DNA of 64,000 nucleotides from Dyadobacter sp. CY261 (GTDB lineage: Bacteria; Bacteroidota; Bacteroidia; Cytophagales; Spirosomataceae): contig NZ_JAKCPW010000017.1 of NCBI RefSeq assembly GCF_021440085.1, positions 1-64,000 of the forward strand, read 5' to 3'. The notes under the pieces are model-generated. The model was not told where the DNA came from and searched no databases. It saw only the letters and a program-made list of their open reading frames with translations. The position numbers were made by a program, and so were the translations under genes. Shown piece after piece: positions 27,092-35,640 of the stretch (position 1 is the stretch's first letter; each line of letters starts with the position of its first letter).

Positions 27092-27148
27092 GTTTTAACA
27101 TCGGTGTCACACACTACCGCCGGACGGTTGGTTGTAATGAATTTAAGG

Positions 27149-27182
27149 ACTTTCAACCGTCGGAATACCCGGGAGGAGGTCA
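27149..27182. repeat. solo IS3-element end (diverged copy)
   Basis: ACTTTCAACCGTC, nine bases, GGGAGGAGGTCA aligns with the terminal 34 bases of the IS at 16718 (same orientation as the copy at 35196) with several substitutions. No transposase sequence accompanies it. With GACGGTTG at 27123-27130 it can also form a hairpin between the two convergent genes. Confidence 0.5.
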
Positions 27183-27243
27183 AACCCGGACTTTAAATTA
27201 GTTGTTTCGCCTTAAAAATAGGGAGTACTTCATAATTCCAATA

Positions 27244-27996
27244 TTAGTGTTTGATGAAAACCGACGACCAGTTAAGTTGCTGCGACGAGCCTCTGATTGT
27301 TAGGATGTAGGTTCCCGATGGCACCTCTCGCAAGTCAAAACGGACCGTTTCATCTGCTCCCGCCTTTCGCTGCAATATAACCCCACCCAGCTTGTTGGTA
27401 ATTAAAATGTCGACGGGTTTCTTTACCCCGGATAAGATTAATGTCTGACTGACCGGATTAGGGAACAATTGATAGCTGGCAGCCACATCCTGGCTCTTAA
27501 GAAAAATAATCATTGAATAACTGAATGTCCCGTCATAATCCACCTGTTTCAGACGATAATAAGAATGCGGCAAAGGTTCTCTATCATCAAAGCTATAGGT
27601 TTTGCCGATGGAACTGTTTCCCGCTCCCGGCATTCGTACCAATAAATTAAATCTCAGCCCGTCCGGCGACCGCTCCACATCGAAATGATCATTGCTTATT
27701 TCCTCGGAAGTTGCCCATTTGAGCTCATTATGAGCAGCGGTTGCTTTACCGCTAAAATAGATCAGTTTGACGGGAAGTGACGCAAAATCGTTTGGCTGCA
27801 ACACCCCCTGAGAAAGAATAGTGGCCGGACTGGTAGCAGTTTCCACGGAAGTCATCTCGCCAATGCTCCAGTCGAGGTAAACCGTCCCTGCATTTCCTTG
27901 TCCGCCACCCGAGTTAATGACCTGCGGAGCTATGCTTTGCGCGTATACAACAAGCGACATGCCGGCCATCGCGATAGTTAGTAAGTATGTTTTCAT
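27244..27996 (-). CDS. T9SS type A sorting domain protein (small)
   Basis: The 250-residue protein has a signal peptide (MKTYLLTIAMAGMSLVVYAQ), a short region often seen in such proteins (VINSGGGQGNAGTVYLDWSI, TSVETATSP...LSQGVLQP), an extension with LKWATSEEISNDHFDVERSP and YYRLKQVDYDGTFSYS, then the sorting domain from LFPNPVSQTLIL to SSVFIKH. It is a minimal T9SS cargo without a recognisable functional domain. It lies 9 bases downstream of the collagen-like gene on the same strand, so the two form an operon. Confidence 0.85.
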   Translation of the reverse strand: MKTYLLTIAMAGMSLVVYAQSIAPQVINSGGGQGNAGTVYLDWSIGEMTSVETATSPATILSQGVLQPNDFASLPVKLIYFSGKATAAHNELKWATSEEISNDHFDVERSPDGLRFNLLVRMPGAGNSSIGKTYSFDDREPLPHSYYRLKQVDYDGTFSYSMIIFLKSQDVAASYQLFPNPVSQTLILSGVKKPVDILITNKLGGVILQRKAGADETVRFDLREVPSGTYILTIRGSSQQLNWSSVFIKH

Positions 27997-28005
27997 AGTG
28001 CAGCG

Positions 28006-29103
28006 TTAGTAAACAAGGATGCTTGTATAACCCCATTCGCTGTTGATCCAGTTAGGACTGGTTGTAACGCCGCCCATTGCGAAGTCATAAGTACCGGCGG
28101 GTAGGTCTTTAAAAACACCGTTAACGGAAAAAGTAATCCGTGTATTCGCGGGAACCTGAAGCCCGAACATCCCTAGATTCAGTTCTATTATCGGGCTGCC
28201 AGGTTCTATATTTTGGCAGACTGGTTTAATGCCTAGCTCATTGGCCGCGAAATAACCGCCTAAGGCACGCGAGGCAGTTAAAAAAACGCTTTGACCCTCC
28301 TGGATGGTTACGCGGACCGGTTTAGTGATAAATGCCATTGTCGAGGAAGGATAAGGCGCCGTTCCGGCTTCATAATAACTTTGTATAATGCCCGCCTGCC
28401 CTGTCGGCCCCTGCGGACCTTGCGGGCCTGTGCCTCCGAGCATGATCCAGTCAGGTGATCCGGCAGTTCCCCTGTTGTAATAGAAACCTTTGGGCGATTC
28501 GGTTTGATACACCAGTAACCCTGTTGCCGGATTCGATAGCGAAGTTCTCTGGGCCGCATTCATTCTTGGGGTCAATAATCCTTTTGAATCACTACTAAGA
28601 TCCAGTAATGCACTTCCGTCAGGGTTATTGGTGCCTATGCCGACACTTCCGTTGTTCTTGTTGCTGATGTTATTGCCGTCTGCTCGCCATTGATTATCCG
28701 CGCTGCTCAATGCATAAGGCACGCTCAATAATGGCGACGAACCCATATCAGTAAACGCGTTGCCTCCCTCGGGATCCATTTCGACTTTCAGGAATTTCTC
28801 ACCATCCCCCCAATTGGTTGACTGGACAGACCCACTTACGTCCGAAGCGCCGCCGCTGCCTATGGCGACAGAAAAGAGTCCGAGGTTATTGGTCGTAACT
28901 GTCCTGGTCTCGCTGTACTGGGTAGCTCCTAAAGGGCTGCCCTGGTGAATACTAAGCCTTAATTTAATATTCTGATTCACTAACGGAATGCCAGCATTGT
29001 TCCGCGCGATTGCCTGGTAGTTCATCTGGTTGGGTGCCTGGGCCATGACCGTAACCCGTGAGAGCAGGCATAACGATAACGTGAGTGCAAATAAGCATTT
29101 CAT
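28006..29103 (-). CDS. collagen-like/tail-fibre-like secreted protein
   Basis: The 365-residue product begins with a signal peptide and QAPNQMNYQAIARNNAGIPL, the usual opening of Bacteroidota collagen-like or tail-fibre-like surface proteins. A beta-rich N-terminal domain (ETRTVTTNNLGLFSVAIGSG) is followed by GSVGIGTNNPDGSALLDLSS, a short collagen-type run GPQGPQGPTGQAG near residues 225-238, and a C-terminal beta-sandwich of about 120 residues. It has no T9SS tail itself, but is cotranscribed with a T9SS protein. A structural or adhesive role is inferred. Confidence 0.78.
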   Translation of the reverse strand: MKCLFALTLSLCLLSRVTVMAQAPNQMNYQAIARNNAGIPLVNQNIKLRLSIHQGSPLGATQYSETRTVTTNNLGLFSVAIGSGGASDVSGSVQSTNWGDGEKFLKVEMDPEGGNAFTDMGSSPLLSVPYALSSADNQWRADGNNISNKNNGSVGIGTNNPDGSALLDLSSDSKGLLTPRMNAAQRTSLSNPATGLLVYQTESPKGFYYNRGTAGSPDWIMLGGTGPQGPQGPTGQAGIIQSYYEAGTAPYPSSTMAFITKPVRVTIQEGQSVFLTASRALGGYFAANELGIKPVCQNIEPGSPIIELNLGMFGLQVPANTRITFSVNGVFKDLPAGTYDFAMGGVTTSPNWINSEWGYTSILVY

Positions 29104-29749
29104 AACACGATGTTTATAGGTGATTACATGTATAACATAAATGTAGGCCTACCTGCTGGTTCGTTGGAATGCGGTTGAGCAGACTGCTTTGTGTTTGAGT
29201 GTGTTGCTATTTTGTTGAGTCTGTGATTATACGGTAAAGCGGTTGTTCCCGACGAGTCGACCGCGATATCGTGCAAATTCTCACCATCTTTCTCAATACG
29301 CTTCACATTAGACGGTCAGCGCTCCGCCATCCGGCAAGCCGCTCAATTTATAAGCCAGCAGTCAGTAGGTCCGCTCATTAGCCCTGCTGTTTCGTTAACA
29401 GAAAAGGATTTATCGAACCCAATTGACCCACAACTACCAGGCGATCAACTCACAGAGACGGCAACTCTTTATCGGAAAGTAGAGTTATGGGATCTTATGG
29501 ATACGCTTTTATACATTTTAAGAACCGGTTGTCGTTGCGGACGGAGCGCGGGCTAAACTTTTCTGATTGTTACCCATATTGCAAAACTGTATTTTGGTAG
29601 GGTTTTAATGGGAGAACAGTCTTGCTGATATTATTATCAGTTGCGTGGGGAATACAATTTTACCTTAATTAAAATACTTTTTAACGTGACTGTTTAGGCT
29701 TTTTGAGGAAATACTTACTTTTACTTTCTCAATAAAATAATCAAACGCG
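29104..29749. other. intergenic region with promoters and a decayed transposase piece
   Basis: The 646-base gap divides the collagen-like operon from the 7TM-DISM regulator. No intact gene is visible. On the plus strand around 29460-29556, YRKVELWDLMDTLLYILRTG matches the conserved N-terminal segment of IS5-family transposases and is followed by a stop. The 130 bases before 29750 are very AT-rich and likely hold the regulator's promoter. Confidence 0.5.
29470..29556 (+). pseudogene. IS5-like transposase remnant
   Basis: The reading TLYRKVELWDLMDTLLYILR then TGCRCGRSAG and a stop fits the first helix region (RKYSLREIVNAILYLLRTGC type) of IS5/IS4 transposases. Only about 30 residues are left, with no ends or catalytic part. 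Confidence 0.4.
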
Positions 29750-31516
29750 TTGCGAAATATCTGCCTGGCATATTTTCTGATCATGTCACCTTGTGCGGTA
29801 TTGGCCCAGAAAATCAATGTCCCGACTAGTACAGATCTGTTCCACCTAAGCGATTATGCCATATTGCCAGACAAAGGATATACGTTTAACCAGGTCCGTT
29901 CTGATTCGACGCTTTCATTTACAACAAACGATTCGCTTCGTCCCGACAGGAGTGCAGTCTATTGGTTAAAAATGATCGTGGCCAATCCGAGCCCCAATGC
30001 CGAATCATTCGACTTTTCAGTTGACCCTTACCTGAATAACACATTTTATCATTTCGATGCCAATCAAAAAAAGTGGGTTTCGCGCCGCATGGGAGTCGGA
30101 GCGGTTGTGTATCAGGCGCGGCGTGACCGCCTTGTGATACCCATCGTTTTACAGGGTTCTACGGTGAATACTTTCTATGTCAGGTTTGATCTTCACGCTC
30201 TTGAAAAACTAAAAAAAACGCTTGCCCCGAAGGTTACCTTTGAACGACAATCTTCTATTGAGCATCGGGAACAATTGTTGTGGGTTGCCTGGGTTTGCGG
30301 GATCACGGTGCTCTTTATCTTTTTCCTGAACAACCTCTACATCTACATCGGTTTCAAGTATAGGATCGTCTTTTACTACTTAATCTCTCAATTGGGGTGC
30401 ATCATTTTTCTGACCGCGTACAGGCACTTTTTTCATGTGCTGCTCGGCAGGGTTGTCTTCACAATGAAGTTGGATGCCCAAGGCACGTTAATCCATTATG
30501 ATTTCAATAAATTAATGATGCACATCGGGATCGGGCTGCTGCTTTACGGCATTACGCACCTTGTCCGATTGTATCTGAATACCAAGAAACGGCTGCTCGT
30601 ACTGGACAGGGCACTTAAATATGGGCTGTATGCCTACCTGCTGTTTTCTGGTATCCTGGCACTGATCAATACCAGCTTCTTTTATATCGAATCCCAAAGC
30701 CTGATATACGATAATATTTTGGTAATGATGCTGATCGGCGTGACCATCTACACCTGTATCATGGGCTATCTCCGGGGCATTCCGGCAGCTGGTTCGCTAT
30801 TGCTGGTGAATATCGTTCCCTTTGCGCTGATCCTCGGGACTTCCTTCATCCATATATTTTATGACCTCGACGACGTCGTTAACCTGCTGCTGCCGACCGT
30901 GGCCATCCTGTTCCAGGCGCTGGGCTTTTCCATTGCATTGGTGGCGCGTACGAAAAGCATTCAGGATGATCTGACGGCCAAAGAAACAGAGGCAAACCAA
31001 TTGGAAACGGACCTTTTAAAAGCTTTCGCCAGGCAAATTGAAATAGAGACGGAGAACCAAAAAATAACAGCGGAGATACTGGACGAGAAAAGCCGCATCG
31101 AATCGATCTCTGAAAAGCTGGAAGCGAATCAACGTGAGCTGGCTTCGACAGCCCTGTATGTGATGAATAAAAACAAAATGCTTTCCAGGCTGAAAGGCCA
31201 GATACAGGAATTGAACAAAGAGGGCACCGAGCAGGGCGAGCTGAAAGAAATCGCGTCCGCATTGCAAAGCAACCTCTCCCTGGACGACGACTGGGCGAGG
31301 TTTATCATGCACTTTGAAAAGGTACACCCCGAATTTTTCAGCAATGCGCAGGCCAAGTATCCCACCTTTACCAAAAACGATCTACGGCTATTTGCCTATA
31401 CCCATATCAATCTTTCCAACAAAGAAATAGCAGCGATGCTCAATATCGATCCGGGGAGCGTCCGGCGTGCCAAAACCAGACTTTCCCAGAAAATGGCGCA
31501 GATTGAGGCTGTTTAG
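29750..31516 (+). CDS. 7TM-DISM membrane sensor with coiled coil and LuxR-like HTH
   Basis: A TTG at 29750 starts a 588-residue protein with a signal peptide (CLAYFLIMSPCAVLAQ). Residues 25-170 are a periplasmic 7TMR-DISMED2-like jelly roll (DRSAVYWLKMIVANPSP), 185-400 contain seven membrane helices, 405-510 a coiled coil (QLETDLLKAFARQIEIETEN onward), and the last 60 residues a helix-turn-helix, FTKNDLRLFAYTHINLSNKE with IAAMLNIDPGSVRRAKTRL. This puts a sensor and a DNA-binding-like end in one polypeptide, without kinase or receiver domains. It lies just upstream of the two large beta-helix genes and may control them. Confidence 0.85.
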   Translation: MRNICLAYFLIMSPCAVLAQKINVPTSTDLFHLSDYAILPDKGYTFNQVRSDSTLSFTTNDSLRPDRSAVYWLKMIVANPSPNAESFDFSVDPYLNNTFYHFDANQKKWVSRRMGVGAVVYQARRDRLVIPIVLQGSTVNTFYVRFDLHALEKLKKTLAPKVTFERQSSIEHREQLLWVAWVCGITVLFIFFLNNLYIYIGFKYRIVFYYLISQLGCIIFLTAYRHFFHVLLGRVVFTMKLDAQGTLIHYDFNKLMMHIGIGLLLYGITHLVRLYLNTKKRLLVLDRALKYGLYAYLLFSGILALINTSFFYIESQSLIYDNILVMMLIGVTIYTCIMGYLRGIPAAGSLLLVNIVPFALILGTSFIHIFYDLDDVVNLLLPTVAILFQALGFSIALVARTKSIQDDLTAKETEANQLETDLLKAFARQIEIETENQKITAEILDEKSRIESISEKLEANQRELASTALYVMNKNKMLSRLKGQIQELNKEGTEQGELKEIASALQSNLSLDDDWARFIMHFEKVHPEFFSNAQAKYPTFTKNDLRLFAYTHINLSNKEIAAMLNIDPGSVRRAKTRLSQKMAQIEAV

Positions 31517-31622
31517 ACTTTTCGATCAGACGTTGTCATACATACTTGCTTTTTGTCAGGGACCGGGCCACGAGCCGGCCAGCTAAAGTCGACGGTTAGG
31601 GTTTTATGGATTTTTCTCGATT

Positions 31623-31641
31623 TTGTCTACACTTTGTCCAC
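31623..31641 (+). promoter_or_regulatory. tandem 11-bp-spaced direct repeat upstream of beta-helix gene 1
   Basis: TTGTCTAC at 31623-31630 and TTGTCCAC at 31634-31641 are exactly 11 bases apart, one helical turn, as in tandem response-regulator sites. TGTC and TTTTTAGGTTTT follow. The same block is in front of the paralogue at 35641. Confidence 0.55.
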
Positions 31642-31713
31642 TGTCATTTTTAGGTTTTCGGGAATGAATGCCGGTGCTTTGAGGGAATTTTTATGATCTT
31701 CTCTCAACGTGAT

Positions 31714-34700
31714 ATGATTCAAAATCTACTTCCGGTGAAAAATACTTTTTACGTATTTCTAGTCGCCCGGCGAATATCAGCGCCCTTTCTGCTTTTAGTG
31801 CTCGTTAACATTTCATCCGGTGCTTTCGCAACAACACGTTATGTAAAGCAAAACGCGGTAGGTACAGGTTCTTCCTGGGAAGATGCGAGCGGCGACGTTC
31901 AAGCCGTCATCGATGCATCCGCGAGTGGAGATGAAGTTTGGGTAGCCGGTGGCACATATAGCGTTTCCTCCTCTTATTTTTCTTTCAAAATGAAAGAAGG
32001 GGTAAAGATCTACGGCGGGTTTGCAGGGACAGAAGCAATCCTTACCAGCCGCGTTTTGACGGGTACCATCAATGAAAGCATTCTGCAAAGCAACATAGTA
32101 AACGACTTTTACGGCGAAAGGGGCCTTACGAATGCAACTGTATTGGATGGCTTTACACTGGCTTCGGGCATTCGCAATTATGAGTCTTCCCCGATGATGG
32201 TTAATCTGATTATCACTGGTGGCTGGGTCGGCGGCGTATATAACAGTTACTCTTCTCCAATCCTGATCAATTGCACTATAACCAAGAATGGCCAGATTTA
32301 CGGAGGAGGTATTACCAATATAAGCTCCTCGCCAATCCTGATCAATTGCACCATTACGGGCAATTCAGGTCTTTCTGGCGGAGGTATGGCAAACATCTCT
32401 TCTTTCCCAATCCTTATCAATTGCACCATTACCGGCAATACCGGTGGTTCTGCCGGAGGTATTTGGAACAAGTCTTCCTCACCTATCATCACAAATTGCA
32501 CGATTAGCGGAAACGCCGCTTCGGATGAGGGGGGAGTGGGAGGAATACTCAATGGAAATTATAATGGTTCCGGTAACTCCTATCCTCAGCTCCGTAACAG
32601 CATTGTTTTTGGAAATGGCAGAAATATAAAGAACGAGACAGGGTCATCTATGATTATTCAATACAGCCTGGCAGAAGGCGAAACCAATCTGAACCCGAAT
32701 GATCACAACCTTCTTAGTATTTTGGATCCGCTTTTTGTTGATCCTGCCAACGGCGATTACCGTTTGCAACGTTGTAGTCCGGCAGTGAATACGGGAAGTA
32801 ACAGCTTCTATGACCGTGAGCAAATACCTGATTTATCCGCAATCACCACAGATCTGGCCGGTGATCCCCGTTTTTATGAAAATGGTCTGGCTGATGTGGG
32901 AGCGTATGAATATCAGGGTAATTCGCCAGCTTACATCAAAGGTATATGGTACGTAAAAGCCGGTGCAGAAGGTCCAGGAGTAAGTTGGGAATGTGCAAGT
33001 GGCGATTTACAGTCGGTTATCGAGAAAGCAGCAAGTGGCGATGAAGTGTGGGTAGCGGGCGGCAGATTTGATGTCGGGGCCTCTATTTCGTCTTTCAGAA
33101 TGAAGGAAGGTGTGAAGATCTACGGCGGATTTACCGGGACAGAAACATCGCTTGCCAACCGGGATTTGACGGTCGCCACCAATGCAAGCATCCTGCAGAG
33201 CTCAATAGTTAACGACTTTCACGGCGAAAGTGGTCTTACCAATGCAGCTGTACTCGATGGCTTTACACTATTAATGGGCATTCGCAATTATGATTCGTCG
33301 CCGAAGCTGGTCAATCTGATTATCAGTGCTGGCTCAGCTGGCGGCGTGTACAATGACAATTCTTCTCCGACCCTCATCAATTGCACTATCACCAAAAACG
33401 ACCATTTTTACGGGGGAGGTGTAACGAATATACACTCCTTGCCAATCCTTATCAATTGCACCATTACCGGCAATACGGGTGGTTATGGCGGCGGTATAGC
33501 TAATTTGTCCTCCTCGCCAGTCCTTATCAATTGCACCATTACAGGAAATACCGGTGGCTCTGCCGGAGGTGTATGGAACGGGTCCTCCTCACCGATCATT
33601 ACCAATTGCACGATAAGCGGCAATACCGCTTCGGATGAGGGGGGAGTGGGAGGCATATTCAATGGCAATTATTATGGTTCCGGCAATTCAAATCCTCAGT
33701 TCCGTAATAGCATTGTTTTTGGAAATGGCAGTAGTATCAAGAATGAGAGAGGTTCTTCCATGATAATTCGATACAGCCTGGCAGAAGGCCTGACCAATCT
33801 GAATCCGGACGATCACAACCTTCCTGGCGATTGGGATCCGCTTTTTGTAGACCCAATAGGAGGGGACTATCGCCTGGAACCATGTAGTCCGCTCATTGAT
33901 ATGGGTAATGACTATTATACAAGTAACCAGGTGCCCGACCTGTCTTATATTTCCACTGATCTCGACCATCACCTGAGAAAACTTGGAATAGCCGTTGATT
34001 TAGGAGCATATGAATTCACGGGTACCCCCACGACCGTCTCGCTGATTGTGGACGATGGTGAGTTTACCGGAGCGATTTCCGGAGATTTCACCCTCAAAGT
34101 AAATGGTTCACCTTGTTTGGTTATAGCTAATCTGCAACCCAATGGCGCAGCCCCCATCGGTGGAGCATTAAGCGCGAAAGTGTGGGTAGAGGATTCTCAG
34201 CCAACCAATTTTCTAAAACGACATTACCAGATTACCCCAGAAACAAATGCAGAGAATGCAACTGCAAAAGTGACACTTTACTTCACGCAGCAAGAATTCA
34301 CGGATTTCAATGCGGTAAATTTGACGAAATTACCTGTTGACGCAGAGGATACAGAAAATTACAAAGCAAATATTTTAATCGAAAAGCGTTCCGGGGTGAG
34401 TAATGATGGCTCGGGCTTGCCCAACTCATATACCGGCACGCCCGTCACGATCAATCCGTTCGAAGCCAACGGGAAAGTGGAATGGAACGCCGGTGCCAAT
34501 CGCTGGGAGGTCAGTTTTGATGTGACAGGTTTTAGTGGATTTTTTGTAAAAACAACAGAATCTTCGCTGCCGCTTCATCTGATCAGTTTTACTGCACGAA
34601 AAGAGGAGGGAAGCAACCTGCTGCAGTGGAGCACGGCCAGCGAAGTCAATACGAGCAACTTTGAAATCCAGGGTAGCGGTGATGCAAAGCAATTCTCAAA

Positions 34701-35094
34701 GATCGCGACCGTGGAGGCAGCCGGCAGCGGGGACCATCAGTACAGCTATGATGACCGGACCACGTATAGCGGAACCGTTTATTACCGGTTGAAAATGTCA
34801 GATCGCGCGGCGAACCGTTTGGACGGGACTTTTACTTACAGCGAGATTGTTTCGCTTCGCAATGAGGATAGGCCTAATGCCGTATATCCCAATCCGGCAG
34901 GAGCAGCGGTTACTTTCCGGGTAAGTAATGTTTTGCTGAAAAGCACAGTAAATTTATATGATCTCACGGGACGAAAATTGCAAACGATCGTGATCACCGG
35001 CACCCAGCAGCAGATCAATACCAAATCTTTGGCGCGCGGGCTGTATGTTTTGAAATTTGCGGATGGGACCGCGGAGCGGTTTGTAAAGGAGTAG
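31714..35094 (+). CDS. T9SS beta-helix surface protein with internal duplication
   Basis: I choose ATG 31714 over 31693 because the 5' ends of this gene and of the paralogue at 35641 align from there. After a signal peptide come two tandem copies of a module of about 365 residues. Each starts RYVKQNAVGTGSSWEDASGD or WYVKAGAEGPGVSWECASGD, continues with DEVWVAGG, KEGVKIYGGF and repeated beta-helix turns such as PILINCTITGN, and ends with SPAVN or SPLID and DVGAYE-like. A module with VTLYFTQQEFTDFN and VTGFSGFF, a linker (LLQWSTASEVNTSNFEIQGS) and a T9SS tail (VYPNPAGAAVTF) complete it. It is likely a surface adhesin. Confidence 0.88.
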   Translation: MIQNLLPVKNTFYVFLVARRISAPFLLLVLVNISSGAFATTRYVKQNAVGTGSSWEDASGDVQAVIDASASGDEVWVAGGTYSVSSSYFSFKMKEGVKIYGGFAGTEAILTSRVLTGTINESILQSNIVNDFYGERGLTNATVLDGFTLASGIRNYESSPMMVNLIITGGWVGGVYNSYSSPILINCTITKNGQIYGGGITNISSSPILINCTITGNSGLSGGGMANISSFPILINCTITGNTGGSAGGIWNKSSSPIITNCTISGNAASDEGGVGGILNGNYNGSGNSYPQLRNSIVFGNGRNIKNETGSSMIIQYSLAEGETNLNPNDHNLLSILDPLFVDPANGDYRLQRCSPAVNTGSNSFYDREQIPDLSAITTDLAGDPRFYENGLADVGAYEYQGNSPAYIKGIWYVKAGAEGPGVSWECASGDLQSVIEKAASGDEVWVAGGRFDVGASISSFRMKEGVKIYGGFTGTETSLANRDLTVATNASILQSSIVNDFHGESGLTNAAVLDGFTLLMGIRNYDSSPKLVNLIISAGSAGGVYNDNSSPTLINCTITKNDHFYGGGVTNIHSLPILINCTITGNTGGYGGGIANLSSSPVLINCTITGNTGGSAGGVWNGSSSPIITNCTISGNTASDEGGVGGIFNGNYYGSGNSNPQFRNSIVFGNGSSIKNERGSSMIIRYSLAEGLTNLNPDDHNLPGDWDPLFVDPIGGDYRLEPCSPLIDMGNDYYTSNQVPDLSYISTDLDHHLRKLGIAVDLGAYEFTGTPTTVSLIVDDGEFTGAISGDFTLKVNGSPCLVIANLQPNGAAPIGGALSAKVWVEDSQPTNFLKRHYQITPETNAENATAKVTLYFTQQEFTDFNAVNLTKLPVDAEDTENYKANILIEKRSGVSNDGSGLPNSYTGTPVTINPFEANGKVEWNAGANRWEVSFDVTGFSGFFVKTTESSLPLHLISFTARKEEGSNLLQWSTASEVNTSNFEIQGSGDAKQFSKIATVEAAGSGDHQYSYDDRTTYSGTVYYRLKMSDRAANRLDGTFTYSEIVSLRNEDRPNAVYPNPAGAAVTFRVSNVLLKSTVNLYDLTGRKLQTIVITGTQQQINTKSLARGLYVLKFADGTAERFVKE

Positions 35095-35195
35095 GAAGTT
35101 CAGAATCAAATGATTTGGTCGACGGCTACTACTAGAAATATTAGGTCAGATAAGAATTAGGCGCACTTTTTTTTGCATAAATTTGATGCCTCATT

Positions 35196-35246
35196 GAAAC
35201 ACCGGAAACTCTACTTTCAACCGTCTGAAAACCAGGGAGGGGCTCA
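35196..35246 (+). repeat. solo end of the IS3-family element
   Basis: This 51-bp stretch is the inverse complement of 16718-16768, the end next to OrfB, with two mismatches. It ends in the same terminal GGGAGGGGCTCA. No other part of the IS is next to it. It may be what is left after deletion of a full copy, or a short non-autonomous derivative. Confidence 0.8.
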
Positions 35247-35548
35247 ATTAAACTTAATTTCATCCGTTCGCTGTCCAGTGAAAGGGGAGTATTTCATGTC
35301 GACAAAATAAATTTCTCCGAATTGATCAAGATTACTCTAACTTTCAACGCCTAATAACGCGGGATAAAGTCATGAATGGATGGCGAGATACTGAATGAGT
35401 ATTTGTCCATTTGCTTATTGACCCTGATTTTGATTGCGTCCATTGCCAGAAAGTTTCGCATCCAGATATAGAAATTTATAGCCTTTCTCCCCTGCCTCCT
35501 TCCTCCAAAAACCTCCTTTTCCGACCCAAACCCCCACATTTCCCAATT

Positions 35549-35567
35549 TTGTCTACTCTTTGTCTAC
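35549..35567 (+). promoter_or_regulatory. tandem 11-bp-spaced direct repeat upstream of beta-helix gene 2
   Basis: TTGTCTAC occurs at 35549-35556 and again at 35560-35567, 11 bases apart, followed by TGTCGTTTTTAGGTTTT. It copies the block at 31623-31641. The distance to the ATG at 35641 is about 75 bases, comparable to the other gene (about 73). Confidence 0.6.
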
Positions 35568-35640
35568 TGTCGTTTTTAGGTTTTGAGTGGTTACTATTGG
35601 AATCTTTGCAAGATTTTAATACCAACCTCTCTCAACGCTC

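Larger units (their letters stand above)
35095..35640. other. intergenic region between the two beta-helix genes
   Basis: These 546 bases contain an IS-end remnant (35196-35246), a tandem direct repeat (35549-35567) and nothing I can read as a gene. Short open frames (35411-35644 plus, 35351-35539 minus) show no family features. Confidence 0.6.

Noticed and set aside
26446-27183. Minus-strand ORF of 245 codons
   Set aside because: It is the shadow of the histidine kinase core, rich in serine and arginine, without domains.
32200-33700. Repetitive DNA that could suggest a CRISPR array
   Set aside because: The repeats are in frame, irregular in spacing and encode beta-helix turns (PILINCTITGN); there are no cas genes.
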